From: Apostichopus japonicus
Taxonomy: Eukaryota; Echinodermata; Holothuroidea; Aspidochirotida; Stichopodidae
Assembly (NCBI RefSeq): GCF_037975245.1
Contig: NC_092570.1
Location: forward strand, 1,116,501-1,180,500
Direction of reading: 5' to 3'
Length of the DNA stretch: 64,000 nucleotides
Notes under the pieces: generated by a model
The model's input: the letters and a program-made list of their open reading frames with translations, nothing else
Databases searched by the model: none
Told to the model about the DNA's origin: nothing
Program-made: the position numbers and the translations under genes
In this document: piece by piece, positions 1 to 18,800 of the stretch
How the letters are laid out: each line of letters opens with the position of its first letter
Numbering within the stretch: the stretch's first letter is position 1

Positions 1-860
1 TGTCCGCATCTGACCTGAACCGCGCTTGAAGTTTGCGGAAATAACATTTTACTGAACTATATACTAGGCCTATAGGACATAGCCTAGTGTCTTCCTTCTT
101 CACATTCACGTGGAGCTTAAGTTTGTACAAAACATTAACTTTTCAGTGTCAAAGAATGCCCCCCCCCCGCCTCCAGTGCCTATGAAATCATTAGACCCTA
201 CAGTATTTATAAATTACGTACCGTCAACTTAGTTTCGGCGTCCTTCGTGTAGCAAATCTCGTTCGAAAAGTCGTCCGTTTTTCCTTGTTTGTGGGTTTCA
301 CCAGAGATGTCCTTACCCATATAATTATATCTTATGGCGTAGACTCGAGACTTCAACCCCTTCATGATAGTAAATGACTTGTTCCACCTGAATTTAGAGA
401 CGTGATTGAGTTAACCATCAAGGTATGACCCGGGTGTCTTTTCCAGAATGAATATTTGAATTGGATACAGCTTGAAATACATATGCCTACATTCTCTTTG
501 ATTAGCCTACAACTTATTTCTCGGTCACGACTTCTCTAGTACAATTGTTGTCCTCAGAGAAAATACTTTGTGTGGAGAAAATCGATCGTTTCAGCAATTG
601 GTATCGGCACATAATAGGGACGCTCCTTCAATTTCTCTCCTACGCGTATCCTGTTGTCTTGGCTACATCTTCAAAGACGGTTGGATTGCGCAATCGTCAA
701 TTCCAGTGACCAGAATGATGTAATCAACGTTGAGCATACATGTGCTCACAGAAGCTAGCCAGATCGTAGTGCAACGTATCTGCTAGTAATTTGTGTACGT
801 GTGATACGGCATACAACTGTGTCAAAACCCGGCCTCAACTCACTCAGAAATTAATTAAAA
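1..860. other. Upstream flank and presumed promoter/5'UTR of the PUDP-like gene
   Basis: No open reading frame or recognisable exon is visible here. The stretch precedes the PUDP start codon and should contain its promoter and 5' untranslated region. I see no convincing TATA box close to the start. TAGGCCTA-like words occur near 67-90, as they do around the other gene start in the window. A short poly-C run lies near 160-170. The role is inferred only from position. Confidence 0.4.
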
Positions 861-924
861 ATGTCGGCCAATGTGAAAGCAAATATAACTCATGTTATTT
901 TTGACATGGACGGGTTACTGCTAG
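861..924 (+). CDS. PUDP: PUDP coding exon 1
   Basis: This exon starts at ATG 861 in an A-rich context and encodes the N-terminus with HAD motif I (FDMDGLLL). It ends with one nucleotide of a split Asp codon before a GTACAT donor. The next exon completes the codon with AC. Confidence 0.9.
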
Positions 925-3783
925 GTACATACGTAGCTACTATCATAATGTGGCTTCCTTTATCTTAATCAGTCGATATAGGCAACACTTTGTACAACTA
1001 GTAGTATACTACTAGTAGTACAGTAGTACAAGATATACAGTAGGCCTAGGCCTGACATTTATCTATTGCTACCAGTACCAGTTGTAGGCCAATGGTATGT
1101 CATATAGGATAGGCCTAGTTAGCAAATTGATACACTAGAATGTTAAATATGTATGCCTAGGCTTAAATACACCAAGCCTATAAATACTAAAAAGTTAAGA
1201 ATTATGTAACAGAGCAATAACATGGCAGGGGGAAAAGCCATGTCAGAATAATTTGGTATCAGAAATAATGTACCATTGACCATAATATTAGATAACCACC
1301 CTTATCAACAAAGGAAAGAGAATTATCCAGTCCTATTTAATAACTAAATTTGATAATTCAATTATATCTTTTTTATATTAGTAGTAATCACATAGATGTC
1401 AAAATCTGATTGAAGAGAAAGTACTTCAGCAATTGACCACTTTCATTTTGATTTTTTTTAGCTGGCTGTCTCTTGAAAAACCTCAAATCTCTCACAATAG
1501 GTTTATTCTTCTGACCCCCCCCCCCAAAAAAAATCTGGCTATCATATGAAGACCACTATTTAACATGAAAATTATGTCAGGCTGTTGACAGTCAACCTAC
1601 ATTCTTCGTATTAGATGATTTGCTTTCAGATTGAAGGAACAAATTATGATGTATTATTTTACATCTTTCTCAACAGACACTGAGAAGATTTATGAACAAG
1701 TGTACAGGGGCCTGGTGGAGAAGTATGGGAAGACTTATCCCTTTGAGCTGAAAGTTAATTGCATGGGTAGGAAGGCTTCTGAGGCAGCAAAGGTCATCAT
1801 TGATCATCTTAGCTTACCCATTTCCATAGAAGAGTGGTTAGAAGTCAGCCAAAAAGCAGTGTTAGAAAAATTTGCAGATGCTAAACTGCTACCTGGTAAG
1901 TTGTTAAACTATCTGATTGCCTTTAGTTGACAATTTCTCTAAGTTTTTATTTTGTCACCTTTTCTTGGGGGGTTGTTGTAAGCAAAATTTATGTTGTGGG
2001 CTTAAGTGTCAGTATGCTTGGTTACTGCTAGTGCATTTTGTTGCCCAATAAGGCATCTTTCAATCAAGTATTTCAGCTAATACATCGCTTTCTAGCAAGC
2101 AATGTGGTCTAGAAACAGTTTTGATATTATAATTACATGAATACTACTACCAGCAAAGATACAAAGTACACAAACAGCACTTTAAACTGGATATAAACTA
2201 AAACATACCATACAACTGGTACAAATATCCTGTCCACTGGCAGAACAGTCTCTCAACTGTCAACACCCCCAAAGGAAAGTGACCAGTGTACAGCTTCACA
2301 ACTTAGTACTGTACCACATGACCTTGAATACATGAATAGAGAGCGGGTCAAGTTTAACATCAAACAGATTATCATCATTCTTCAATTACACGTTACAGAA
2401 CACTTAGAAACAAATGTCATGTAATTTAATGTTTTCATTGAAAAAATGAAAATGTTATAGATTCTTTTTTTGACAGTTTGAATGATTACTTGACAATCTC
2501 TTTTGTTTTTGTTGCTTAAGGTGTTGATAAACTCATCAGGCACCTTCATAAACATGCCATCCCTATTGCCGTGGCAACTGGTTCCTCCTCCACCAACTTA
2601 AAAGTGAAGGCAACACACCATGGAGAGTTCTTCAGCTTATTTCATCATATTTTGTGTTCAGGAGATGACCCAGAGGTCAAACGTGGCAAGCCGAATCCAG
2701 ACATTTTCCAGATAGCAGCGTCTAGATTTAATGGAGAAACACCATCACCAGAAAAAGTGAGAAAACTTTCAATTCCTCAAAGATTTATTCCCATAAATGG
2801 TAAAAGCAATTTAACCATCATAATTAACCTATGTGATGACACATATGATGAACACCTCCCTACCCTATCCTCGTCCCTTCCCTCTCCTCTCACCCTAAGA
2901 CATAAGGTATTATGACTTTGATGTTTCTTTCAAGATCATGTTCAAGGTCAGATACATGGTAAGCCTAGATATGATGTCACAGAACTTTTGTTGCTTTGTT
3001 GACCTGTGTTTCAGCATCCATGAAAAATTTACGATTTCTTCAAAAAGTTTGTTGCCATCCCTAAATTTCAATAAATTCTTAATGAGTGAGAGAATTAATG
3101 CCAAGAAAGGAGGAGCAATGTTATAGGTACTGTATGTTGTGTGATGGTACCTAAATGGTTAGTTTCTATGGAGACCACCCTAACCAACCCCTTTTGAAAT
3201 CAGGTGTCCAGTTGAGATCATGAAGCAGGAAATATATTAGTGTCACAGTGTGCAAAGTAATTTGGAGGTTTATGGATTTTCTTTGTGATGAAAGATAGAA
3301 AATTAAAAGGTTCTGTATATATGAAATACATTGCCTCATGCTGTCATATTTTATTACTTTTGTCTTTAATTTCTGAATTTTATTGTTTTTTTTATAATTA
3401 TTGTTAAGTTATTTATTTCTGTAATTCTTAGGATGCAAAATTTTTAGACTAATATTTTTAAGCTGTAATATTTCTTAAGTTGTATAATTTTTATTTTATG
3501 CGTTTCTGTGAAGCTGCTTTGAGATCATTCTTTTGATGTAAAGCGCTATATAAGAATAAATTATTATGATATTATTATCTCATCTTTTGATTTCCATCAG
3601 GTTTTGGTATTTGAAGATTCTTTTCTTGGAGTGGAGGCAGCAAAGGCTGCTGGGATGCATTGTGTGATGGTACCAGATACGAGACTAGACAGGAAATACA
3701 CAAAGTCTGCAACAGTTGTACTCGACAGTATAGAAGACCTCTGTCTCACAGACTGGGGACTTCCCTCATTCACCGATACATGA
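861..3783 (+). CDS. PUDP: Pseudouridine-5'-phosphatase (HAD family, PUDP/HDHD1-like), four exons
   Basis: Coding exons are 861-924, 1677-1895, 2521-2756 and 3601-3783, summing to 702 nt (233 aa plus stop), close to the usual length of about 230 aa. All introns are GT-AG and phases match at each junction. HAD motifs are visible: DMDGL with nucleophile Asp15 and acid/base Asp17, motif II at VATGSS (Thr114 region), motif III Lys151 in RGKPNPD, and motif IV at FEDS (Glu178, Asp179). The segments [16 protein letters not shown] and GMHCVMVPD are typical of the PUDP subgroup rather than other HAD phosphatases. Enzymes of this group are Mg2+-dependent, cytosolic, and remove phosphate from pseudouridine 5'-phosphate released by RNA turnover. 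No N-terminal targeting signal is seen. The gene appears intact. It could alternatively be a related HAD hydrolase with a different substrate. Confidence 0.93.
925..1676 (+). other. PUDP intron 1
   Basis: GT-AG intron of about 750 bp. It contains a cluster of TAGGCCTA-type words (about 1040-1160) and a short poly-C/poly-A tract near 1517-1534. No other feature is seen. Confidence 0.75.
1677..1895 (+). CDS. PUDP: PUDP coding exon 2
   Basis: Preceded by the acceptor TCTCAACAG and followed by GTAAG. It encodes the alpha-helical cap region of the phosphatase, including [10 protein letters not shown] and [11 protein letters not shown]. The reading frame remains open a little upstream of the acceptor, but homology and phase fix the start at the AG. 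Confidence 0.92.
1896..2520 (+). other. PUDP intron 2
   Basis: GT-AG intron of about 625 bp. I see no repeat or second gene in it. Confidence 0.75.
2521..2756 (+). CDS. PUDP: PUDP coding exon 3
   Basis: Preceded by TTGCTTAAG and followed by GTGAGA. It encodes HAD motif II (AVATGSS) and motif III (Lys in [10 protein letters not shown]) together with the EFFSLF stretch. It ends on a codon boundary. Confidence 0.92.
2757..3600 (+). other. PUDP intron 3
   Basis: GT-AG intron of about 845 bp whose right third is AT-rich and ends in a retroposon-like tail, annotated separately. Short open frames on both strands around 2910-3126 show no homology I recognise. Confidence 0.7.
3501..3578 (+). mobile_element. 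3' tail of an L2/CR1-type LINE or tail-sharing SINE
   Basis: The sequence carries GCTGCTTTGAGAT, then TGTAAAGCGCTATATAA, then AATAAATTATTAT and further ATT units. An AAAGCGCTATATAA box followed by an A/T trinucleotide tail is the familiar 3' end shared by L2-clade LINEs and the SINEs that use them. The 5' limit is not visible; AT-rich sequence back to about 3330 may belong to it. The tail stops about 20 bp before the last PUDP exon. The family assignment is from memory of the motif, not from a search. Confidence 0.6.
3601..3783 (+). CDS. PUDP: PUDP coding exon 4 (terminal)
   Basis: Preceded by TTTCCATCAG. It begins [18 protein letters not shown], carrying HAD motif IV (Glu-Asp), and ends at TGA 3781-3783. 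Confidence 0.93.
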   Translation, partial: VLVFEDSFLGVEAAKAAGMHCVMVPDTRLDRKYTKSATVVLDSIEDLCLTDWGLPSFTDT

Positions 3784-4062
3784 CCTTTGACATGTCCATA
3801 TATACAGAAGTAATCCATTAATTAACTAGAAGTCGTATCGACTGACTATTTACTTTTATTTCTGCATCTCTGAAGATTTTGAGATACGTGATGTATATTT
3901 TTTTAGCAAATTCTTGTTCCAAACATTGTTTTTATACCTCATTACTATAACCTCTTCTATCAGGTACAGTAATACATTCATTCTGCTGCTTTTCTCTTAT
4001 TTTTTTGCGTGAAGCTTTTCATAAAAATACACAGTCAGTAACAAAAGTAGGACCAAATACTG

Positions 4063-4068
4063 AATAAA
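4063..4068 (+). promoter_or_regulatory. Candidate polyadenylation signal for PUDP (AATAAA)
   Basis: A canonical AATAAA lies about 280 bp after the PUDP stop codon on the coding strand. A second AATAAA lies at 4402-4407. Either could end the transcript; only transcript data would tell which is used. Confidence 0.45.
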
Positions 4069-4401
4069 AGTTTGAATATCTCTGTCAGTAAAAATAACAA
4101 CATTCTTTTGAAGAACGAACGTGATGTTTTATTGAATGAAATTGTGAAGAATGTTTTAGCAATATTCAGCCAAATGCCAACTATACACACATCAGTGAAT
4201 TATATCCCAGCCACTGCCAGTTTAATTCATTCAAGTTTGGATTTGGCAGTGCTAAGTAAGCCAGACATGCTGTTCAGACCGAAAATTACATATAACTTGA
4301 GTGACCACTATGGCCTTCATCATACCAAAGAAGTATCATTCAAAACTATGTCCGCCTTGGTTATAACAAGCTTATACAGAGAATTGCCTCTTACCTAGTT
4401 A

Positions 4402-4407
4402 AATAAA
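4402..4407 (+). promoter_or_regulatory. Second candidate polyadenylation signal (AATAAA)
   Basis: A canonical hexamer about 620 bp after the PUDP stop. The stretch between the two signals contains a 108-codon open frame on the same strand that I do not believe is a gene. Confidence 0.35.
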
Positions 4408-4700
4408 TTATGAAACATTTTCCTGTAATCTGGTTCTAAATTATATCTGTAATTTATTTTTTATTTTTATGAGACTGGTGTCTGTTTCAAATTTGCCCAT
4501 CTGGTGGTCTTGACTGTTACAGTAACATTCTTACAACTTACCACAGCCAACCCTTACAACTCACCCCTCCCCCTTGGATCAGATAGCATATGTAAGAGTA
4601 TTGGACCATTTTGTTTATATCATTTATTATCCTGCTGATAATTTCCCCTCTACCACCCCTTTCCCTCACCCCCTCCTCTCATATCAGGGTGAATTGAGTA

Positions 4701-4744
4701 GTGCTGGTTTGATGCTGGTTTGTGCTGGTTTTGTGCTGGTTTGA
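4701..4744. repeat. Short tandem repeat of TGCTGGTTTG-like units
   Basis: Four imperfect units of about 10-11 bp (TGCTGGTTT plus 1-3 bases) follow one another. Nothing suggests a function. Confidence 0.7.
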
Positions 4745-4954
4745 TTGTGTTATCAATGGAATGTTTTATCTGTTTTACTGAACAATATTATTACAGTGTC
4801 AATGGTGAGTGAGGAAGGATGACTAATGCAGCTCAAAGAACTTGCCAAAATGAGAAGAAAAAGTTTTGTTCCATTTTAATTCATACTGCAGCATAGACCA
4901 TTCACTTATCACGAAATGTCTCCGATATTGAAGGGATAACTTGAACAATTGTGT

Positions 4955-5010
4955 AAACCACTGCTAGGTGGATAAATCACTGCTAGGTGGATAAACCACT
5001 GCTAGGTGGA
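4955..5010. repeat. 19-bp tandem repeat, three copies
   Basis: The unit AAACCACTGCTAGGTGGAT is repeated three times with one variant base in the second copy. Confidence 0.8.
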
Positions 5011-6961
5011 GTTACTAACTCTATTGAAGATGAGATTGCTGCATTTATTTTGCCCAGAGTGAGACAAGTGCATAAGAAGTTAAAGGTACATGTAAGAAGC
5101 TAGACCAGATACAGAAGTTAATTTGTACCATTATCGTTGTTCATTAATGTGTATTGACAACATTAGTAAATTATTTTGTTCAATAATATTTATCAAAATC
5201 ATTCTGAAATATTCATTGGATTAACCATAATACAGTTTAGAAACATGACTATAATTGTTAGTGAATCATTATTACTTGTTTCTTTTATCACAAGTTATTT
5301 CAAAATTGCTTTAAAGAGAGCTTAAAATTTACATTTTGACCTGCAATTAGGTAATAAGGTACCATTGTTTTAATGTAAGGGCCTGATAGGAATTATCCAG
5401 AAACTTATCATTCTTTAAAGGTGAATATTTAAAAAACATGAATTCCACTCAAACGTTTTCTTTGTTTTGTGATTCTATAAACATATCAACACTAAACTTA
5501 TGCCTTATGTGATCCTTTAAGGAATAACGTTGAATATGCTCTTCCATTAATACATAAAATACCAGTTGTGTTGTCCTCATAAAGTCAAGGATGTAGTGGA
5601 CTGAAATAATAGTTGAACAATGTAACTGAATATCAAATAAGTTTTATGATCTTTGTCTTTGCACACAGATTTAGATAAAACAAAAGTGAAGAAACATTTT
5701 TGAGTAAGACATTTTAAGAACAATTGTTTTGGTTTGGCATTGGGGAGGACAAGTGACACTTGTGGGTGAGGGATTTATTGTATATGGTGATTCTCTGATC
5801 CAACAGCAAAGTGTGCTAAACAAACCATGCCAGAGATAATTTCCAAAAAGTAAAGACAAAAGTAGGACTCCTTTATTAATTTATTGAACTCAATTAGGTA
5901 CATGGTATTTACATCACTGCCTTTGCGTTGAATTTTCATTCTGTACACATATTGAACACTAATACATACATGTACAGTGTCAATGTAATCATCGAAAATG
6001 AAAAGTAAAAGGAAAAAATAATTTTGCGGTCGGACAAGAGGCAAGCTTGAGCCAAATTTGTCCAAAGGTCTTGTTAATGTTCCCATCTTGTTGTTTGATC
6101 CTTTGAAGTAACACTTGATGGGTCAAAGGGTCAAAACATCTCAGAGCAAGTCACACTCCAAGAAAGAAAGACATAATTGACGAATAAGCAAGCAGTTCTT
6201 CAGTGACCCAGACAGTATTCTTTGGAAAGTCATAAGAATAAAGATAACTACTTCAGAGTGAAAGTTAATGTCAGTCTCTGTACATTCCTCTCAAACTCTA
6301 CTGACTGTGCATTTTGAAAATGTATGATAAACACAGTTTGAACCAGGTCAATACAAATCCCACTGCAATTATTCCTTCCTTGGGACGTAATAATGGATTC
6401 CCATCCCATTAGCCTAAACTCATTACTGCCAGGCAGCCTACTATAGAACAGGTTTTTTTTTTTAGATTTGTATCAAGTACCTTTAATAGACAAATAACCC
6501 GATAGGATAACAAATTGAGAGCAAGTATTGTTAAAAAGAAAGTACTCTTCAAGATTTATTTCAGGATGTCTGTTTTAACATCACATCGATGACATAGCCA
6601 GACTGACATAGTTTCTTTATGTACTTTTGCCAACAAGCGTCTTGATGCCAGAAAGTGCAGAATTTACTTTTCTGTTCATTCCTTACAAGACATATTATAA
6701 TTGTTTGCACATATTTAATGAGTTTCCCAAATTTATCAAAACTTCAATTGTGTATATCTTGGAAATGAGAGAGCTTTTCAAAAAATTTCAAACAGATTTG
6801 AATGTGAATATCACACACAACAACTGTGCTGATTATGTGAGACACTTGAGATGAACCTCCAATTCTTCTGCATTAACACTGTGCAAATATGTGATAAACT
6901 TTTAATGTGGGTACAACGTTATGAGTTTTGGTACAAAAGGTTTGGAGTACCAGCCTACCAG

Positions 6962-7003
6962 GGCAACACTATTGTAAATATTGGCAACACTATTGTTAAT
7001 ATT
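6962..7003. repeat. 21-bp tandem repeat, two copies
   Basis: The unit GGCAACACTATTGTAAATATT is followed by a copy differing by one base. Confidence 0.75.
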
Positions 7004-7188
7004 GGCATAGGCCAGAAACCAGATTCAGAGTAAATACGATTCTCATTGTGACACTTTTGCAGGTGAGGTTTTAATGTCATTTTTTGGGGTCTTCTTATGG
7101 ACCAATTCTCTGGTTTGAATGAATCGCACTATCAGTTCATCACAGTCTCCTCTACCGAAGGCCATCAAGACATCAGATTTGTTTCGTA

Positions 7189-14172
<6,984 letters not shown>

Positions 14173-14473
14173 ACACCCAGAGTAGGATGAAGGTTAGAAT
14201 CAGTTAAATGTTGCAACAAGAAGGCATCTGGTAGATGAATAAAATATAGTCGAATGTTAACAGAAGAAACTTCCTCACCATGAACCAGAGAGTATTCTTT
14301 ACAGCTACATATTATTTGTTTGTTTAATAGAAGACATACTATTTTGACTAAATACCATAACATTGCAAATTTTAATGTAAAATTGAGTGACATATCAATT
14401 TAAAAGTTAATCATGATCATTCATAGATGCTTTTACAGCTTTGTACTTATAGCATTTTCTTGTTAATTTCCAC

Positions 14474-14577
14474 AACAGTTAGTTCCTGCCATAGAAGAAA
14501 TGGTAGTTTGTTCCACAGAAATTGGTGTTGTTTGTCATGGCAGAAACGATGTTGTCTATGGCAGAAACTACTGTTTT
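14474..14577. repeat. Imperfect inverted repeat (fold-back) upstream of NKAP
   Basis: The left arm AACAGTTAGTTCCTGCCATAG and the right arm (reverse complement AACAGTAGTTTCTGCCATAG) match with a few differences. The loop contains another TGGCAGAAAC copy, so the TTTCTGCCAT word occurs three times. It may be a small MITE remnant or a structured 5' region. Confidence 0.6.
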
Positions 14578-14936
14578 TCTTAGGTACGGAACATATTGTA
14601 GGCCTAGGCTATTTCTTGGATTATTAAAACATATTGAAAAGCAAACATAAGACAACAAGGATCACATTGTATTTTGTTAATGATTAGCCGACCTTTATTT
14701 AGGGGAAGATAGCCACCCCCCCCTCCCCACCCGGACAGTGCATTAACAGGCTTTAGTGAATAGAGTGCACTGCCAAAATGAAACATACTGTTGGCAAATC
14801 TTTTGCTTCAGTGCCTAAAGATTAACTTAAAAACAATAGACTAGTTGACTGATAACAGTGACAAGTTAATTGATAGCAGATTACTAAGAAAACTTGTTAG
14901 TAACGTTTTTGAAGGAATACTTTGCATAAACTGATC

Positions 14937-14995
14937 TAGGCCTAGGCTATGCCTAACTTAGGCCTGGCCTATGCCTAACTAGGCCTAGGCCTAGT
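14937..14995. repeat. Dense cluster of AGGCCTA / TAGGCCTA words
   Basis: Within about 60 bp the palindromic word TAGGCCTA and half-words (GCCTAACT, GGCCTATGCC) recur at least six times. Similar words scatter around the PUDP start and XRRA1 exon 1. Confidence 0.75.
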
Positions 14996-15733
14996 GTAAC
15001 TTGATGGTGGAAACAAATGTCCCTCAAGTTAACCAACTGTTAGTGTAAGGCTAAATCCTACAAACAAAAAAATTACCAGCAGAATTTTATACAGCACAGT
15101 CAATGCTTAAATGGAAAAGATAGGCCTTCTTCTGACCAGTGTTAATGTTAGGCTACCAAAACAAACCGAAGGTGTGCAGACTTTGCTAGTAGTAAGTAGT
15201 ATTTTTTACGTTGCTTTCATACTACGCTTTGGTAGTGTCGCTAGCACACAGTACTCAAGAACACATAGAGGTGATGTAGTTCAGTGAATTGGCAACGAAT
15301 TACGATTACTCAACCAATTCTGATCTGGTCAACATGTTTTTAGTTCTGTGATGCTGCCACCTATTTTACTAGATTGCAACTATGTTGTCTTTGCCGAGTA
15401 AGAATGATTCATTGTTTATTTATAGCTATGCCAAGATTGTGTCATATTCTTCATGCCAATTATCAGTGTTTCTTGAGAAAATAACAGTGCACTACACAAC
15501 AAGATTGGTAACTTTAGGTAACACTTGATCAAATTCCAAAATATTTTGTCCCTTTCAAACTCTTCCATCCGCAATCGAACATGAAAATAGCAGAATCGGT
15601 AATAGTATAGGTACTAGTCTAGGCCGTGCACTTGTTTTCAAAGTGGGACTGTCCCCATGGCAACTCGACGTTCTCCCAAATTGGGTGATTCAGTCTGATC
15701 TGATACAGGCAAGGGAGGCAAATAAAGTACACC

Positions 15734-15830
15734 ATGGCCGTACCCGCCGGAATCAAACTGGACGATGGCACCGGCCACTTCGTGTCGAAATGCTTCCCGG
15801 CAAGGAAAATCCTTGGAGGGTCAGATGATG
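15734..15830 (+). CDS. XRRA1: XRRA1 coding exon 1
   Basis: It encodes MAVPAGIKLDDGTGHFVSK and CFPARKILGGSDD, the conserved N-terminus. The donor is GTAAGT. One nucleotide of a Gly codon is carried to exon 2. Confidence 0.9.
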
Positions 15831-18800
15831 GTAAGTTTAACAAAATATAAGCTAGATAAAATGATAGTATGATGTGTTATGAAACGGCTTATCAATTGCG
15901 CAATCGTTTGCACGAGTGACGTTTTTCGAATTTCTATGTCGCATGCATGTAACCTAGCCTAACTGTACAGGTCTGGAACGTCCCGTGTTTACGTTTGTCG
16001 TGTTGTGCCGAAAATAGGCCTGCAATTGACTGTTTAAGATTCTGACGGTAAATTATGAAATTTGAGAAAGTTGTGAACTGAGCCTACCCTACGTCTTCCC
16101 TAGAAGTTCAATTGGCGACTGAGTCTTTCTTTGGACTCTGGTGTATTAATCTTCAAATGAGAGTCTACTGTGGCTTGTTATCCAATCCATTCTTAGGCCT
16201 ACAGTTGTAGGCTACGTTGTCGCGTAATTTGAGGACCTACGTGCGTCGTTAGCCTAAGCCTAAATACGTTTTCTTTGAAACGTTACCGTTCTACGTATAA
16301 CACGGTATTCAGACAGTCATACTAAAAGTACGAATTTGGAATAAGATGCTTGTGTGATTATTCTTCTTAAACTATGGTTGCATTAATTGTGTCATCCACA
16401 CCTAAGGTAAGGCCTAGACCTTTATTCTTATTCAGTAATTTTATATTTTATTTCAATAATTCTAAGTTAGAGTTCTAATCTAAGTTAGGGCTTTTGAATT
16501 CAAGGTCTAGGCCTATTTACTTCAGTTCTGAAATGTTTTGCAATAAGCATAAGCGTAGGATTGTGCTTCTTGTTCATTAAAAATACAACATTCCAGTATG
16601 TGGGCATGTGGCCAAAAGCACTGATGATTCAGGATGAATTTGCTTTGGGTTTTATTAAAGTGAGTGTGGCTTAACTAGTATGAGACAGGAAGTGGTTTTC
16701 ACCCTCAGAGAACAAAGAAGGGCGAACAAATTAAGGTTAGGACTGGATTATACAGTTGTGTACAGAGAACACCAAACTGGTTAGTCCTTTCCCTGTGAAC
16801 TGAATATTATGTAGGTTTTTTTGTATACATATATTTTGTTTTGTGGTGGTTGTGTGAACTGAAATTTTCTTCATGTCCTTATATCGTATGGATGCTTAGA
16901 CAAAAGAATTAATTAGGTAGTGGACAATATTTATAGGGCTGGGACGTTGGTGAGAAGACCACCATTTGAGGTGTGCACAAGCTTTTTGATGTTACTGACA
17001 AAGCCAAGCTTTTTGTTCAGAAGTGGCATATAAACTAAAAGCATGGCCCCCTGTATTTAATATAGTGCAGTTGTGTTGAAGGTGAATGATCAAATTTTTT
17101 CCCTCACCATGGAAATTTCAAGGAACGACACAATGACAGCTCAGTTTAAATTGGTAAGTACATCCTTTGCATTCTCATTTTAATTTGTTTAACTTTTTGT
17201 TTTACAGTATATATTGATTAACTTTGTGTCGATTTGTTTCAAAAGGAAATTTTAGTATTTTTTTAGTTTCTCATTAAATTTCTGTCACTCTCCCTGTAGA
17301 AATATGGCTTACTGAGAAGAATTTTCCTATCATTTTATTTTATTTTTTGTGTATTAAATTTGTATTGAGGAAGCTAACCTGTAACTCATTTGAGTTGTAT
17401 TTATGAAGAATAAATAGGCCTCGGAAAAGTTAGATTTCCATTTGTTTTAAATGTCACAATTTCATCAACTCATGCATCTTGTGCATGCACTGTTTCCTGA
17501 AATAATTTTGGTAGGTTGATTTAAATGCTAACTGCTAGAATACTAAGCTGTCATTACAATATGTGGCAAATAATGGGAATGGAGAACTTACTTAGGTAAA
17601 TCTATATCCATTGATTATGAATAATGATAATAATAGGCAATAGGCAATGCAATTTAGTTGAGTTTTAAAACAGTGGAAAACTTTTGCAATGTAAAATAAA
17701 CTAAAACATTTACAAAACCCCATGTAACCCCTACCATCATCCATCCTCCCCACCCACAAACCCTTGCATCATCAAATTGACTGGCCGTTATTCTGAGTTA
17801 GGCTATTATTAAAAAATGGTCCATCGGTGACTTTTGTGCTCTGTTTAGTGCACATCAAATGCTTCATTCTAATGGCCACAATTTTGTAAATGCCCCTGGC
17901 CAATGATCTCTAAAATCAAAGATCCACAGCCAGAAAATCCTAAAAAGGGTTACAATTTATTTAAATTATCAACTAGTAATGTTAACAGCCTTTTTATGGA
18001 ATTGATAATAACATAATATTCATCCGTAAGTGATAAGTGTATGGGCCTCTTTCATTATCCTTCAAAATAGTAAAATAAATGTGGTTATTTATAATTGGAT
18101 TCTGAAAACATATTCAGAGCAAAATACAAAATCTCAAAGTTTAAAACAAAGAACATTAATGTATCAAGAACAAATGACAGTCTGTCAATCAAAGGCTTCT
18201 TCATTATGACTAAGTTGTGACAGAAAATACTTGTAAGTATTCATACACTGAAAATTCAACACTTGAAATTTCAAATTATGATACTAAATTTATGCTAATT
18301 GTAAATTTAACAGAAAACTGAATTTTGAAATTACAAACATATTAGTAAAACAAACACACAAATTTTTGTCTCTGAGCAATATTAATCAAGTATTGATATT
18401 TATTGATGCTTAGGTACAGTGTACAGTATATTCACAAAGTATTTAAAAGTTTACTTCACAGATGTATTTATAAACAACAACAGAAAGAGACTGTGGCTAC
18501 ACAATAGGAATAAGACTTTATTATTCGAATTTGGTTTATCAGTGGAATAAATTCATGTTCACACTTTTCTTATTTGAGATTATTAGGTTTATTTTAGATT
18601 TTATAGCTTTGAAATTTATTAATTATAAATGTTTCTTGTTTTAAAAAATAAAAATATAAAATAAAAAAGCTTTAAATTATGTACAGCATAAAATCTGCAG
18701 ATTTCTATGATCAGTTTCTGCATTCAGAAATAGGAGATGATGTTTCTGAGGATTATTCTTATAAATATGTTAAATTTTTTTTGTAAAAGTAGAAACTATA

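Larger units (their letters stand above)
14173..15733. promoter_or_regulatory. Divergent NKAP/XRRA1 intergenic region, candidate bidirectional promoter
   Basis: The region separates the start codons of NKAP (-) and XRRA1 (+), so it must contain both 5'UTRs and promoters unless untranslated exons lie elsewhere. No TATA box is obvious at either end. It contains an imperfect fold-back, a dense cluster of TAGGCCTA words and a short G/C-run tract near 14716-14735. Sharing of regulatory sequence is inferred from geometry only. Confidence 0.55.

Noticed and set aside
5775-6086. 103-codon open frame (minus strand)
   Set aside because: No recognisable domain and no splice partners. It lies in the convergent 3' region and fits chance expectation in AT-rich DNA.
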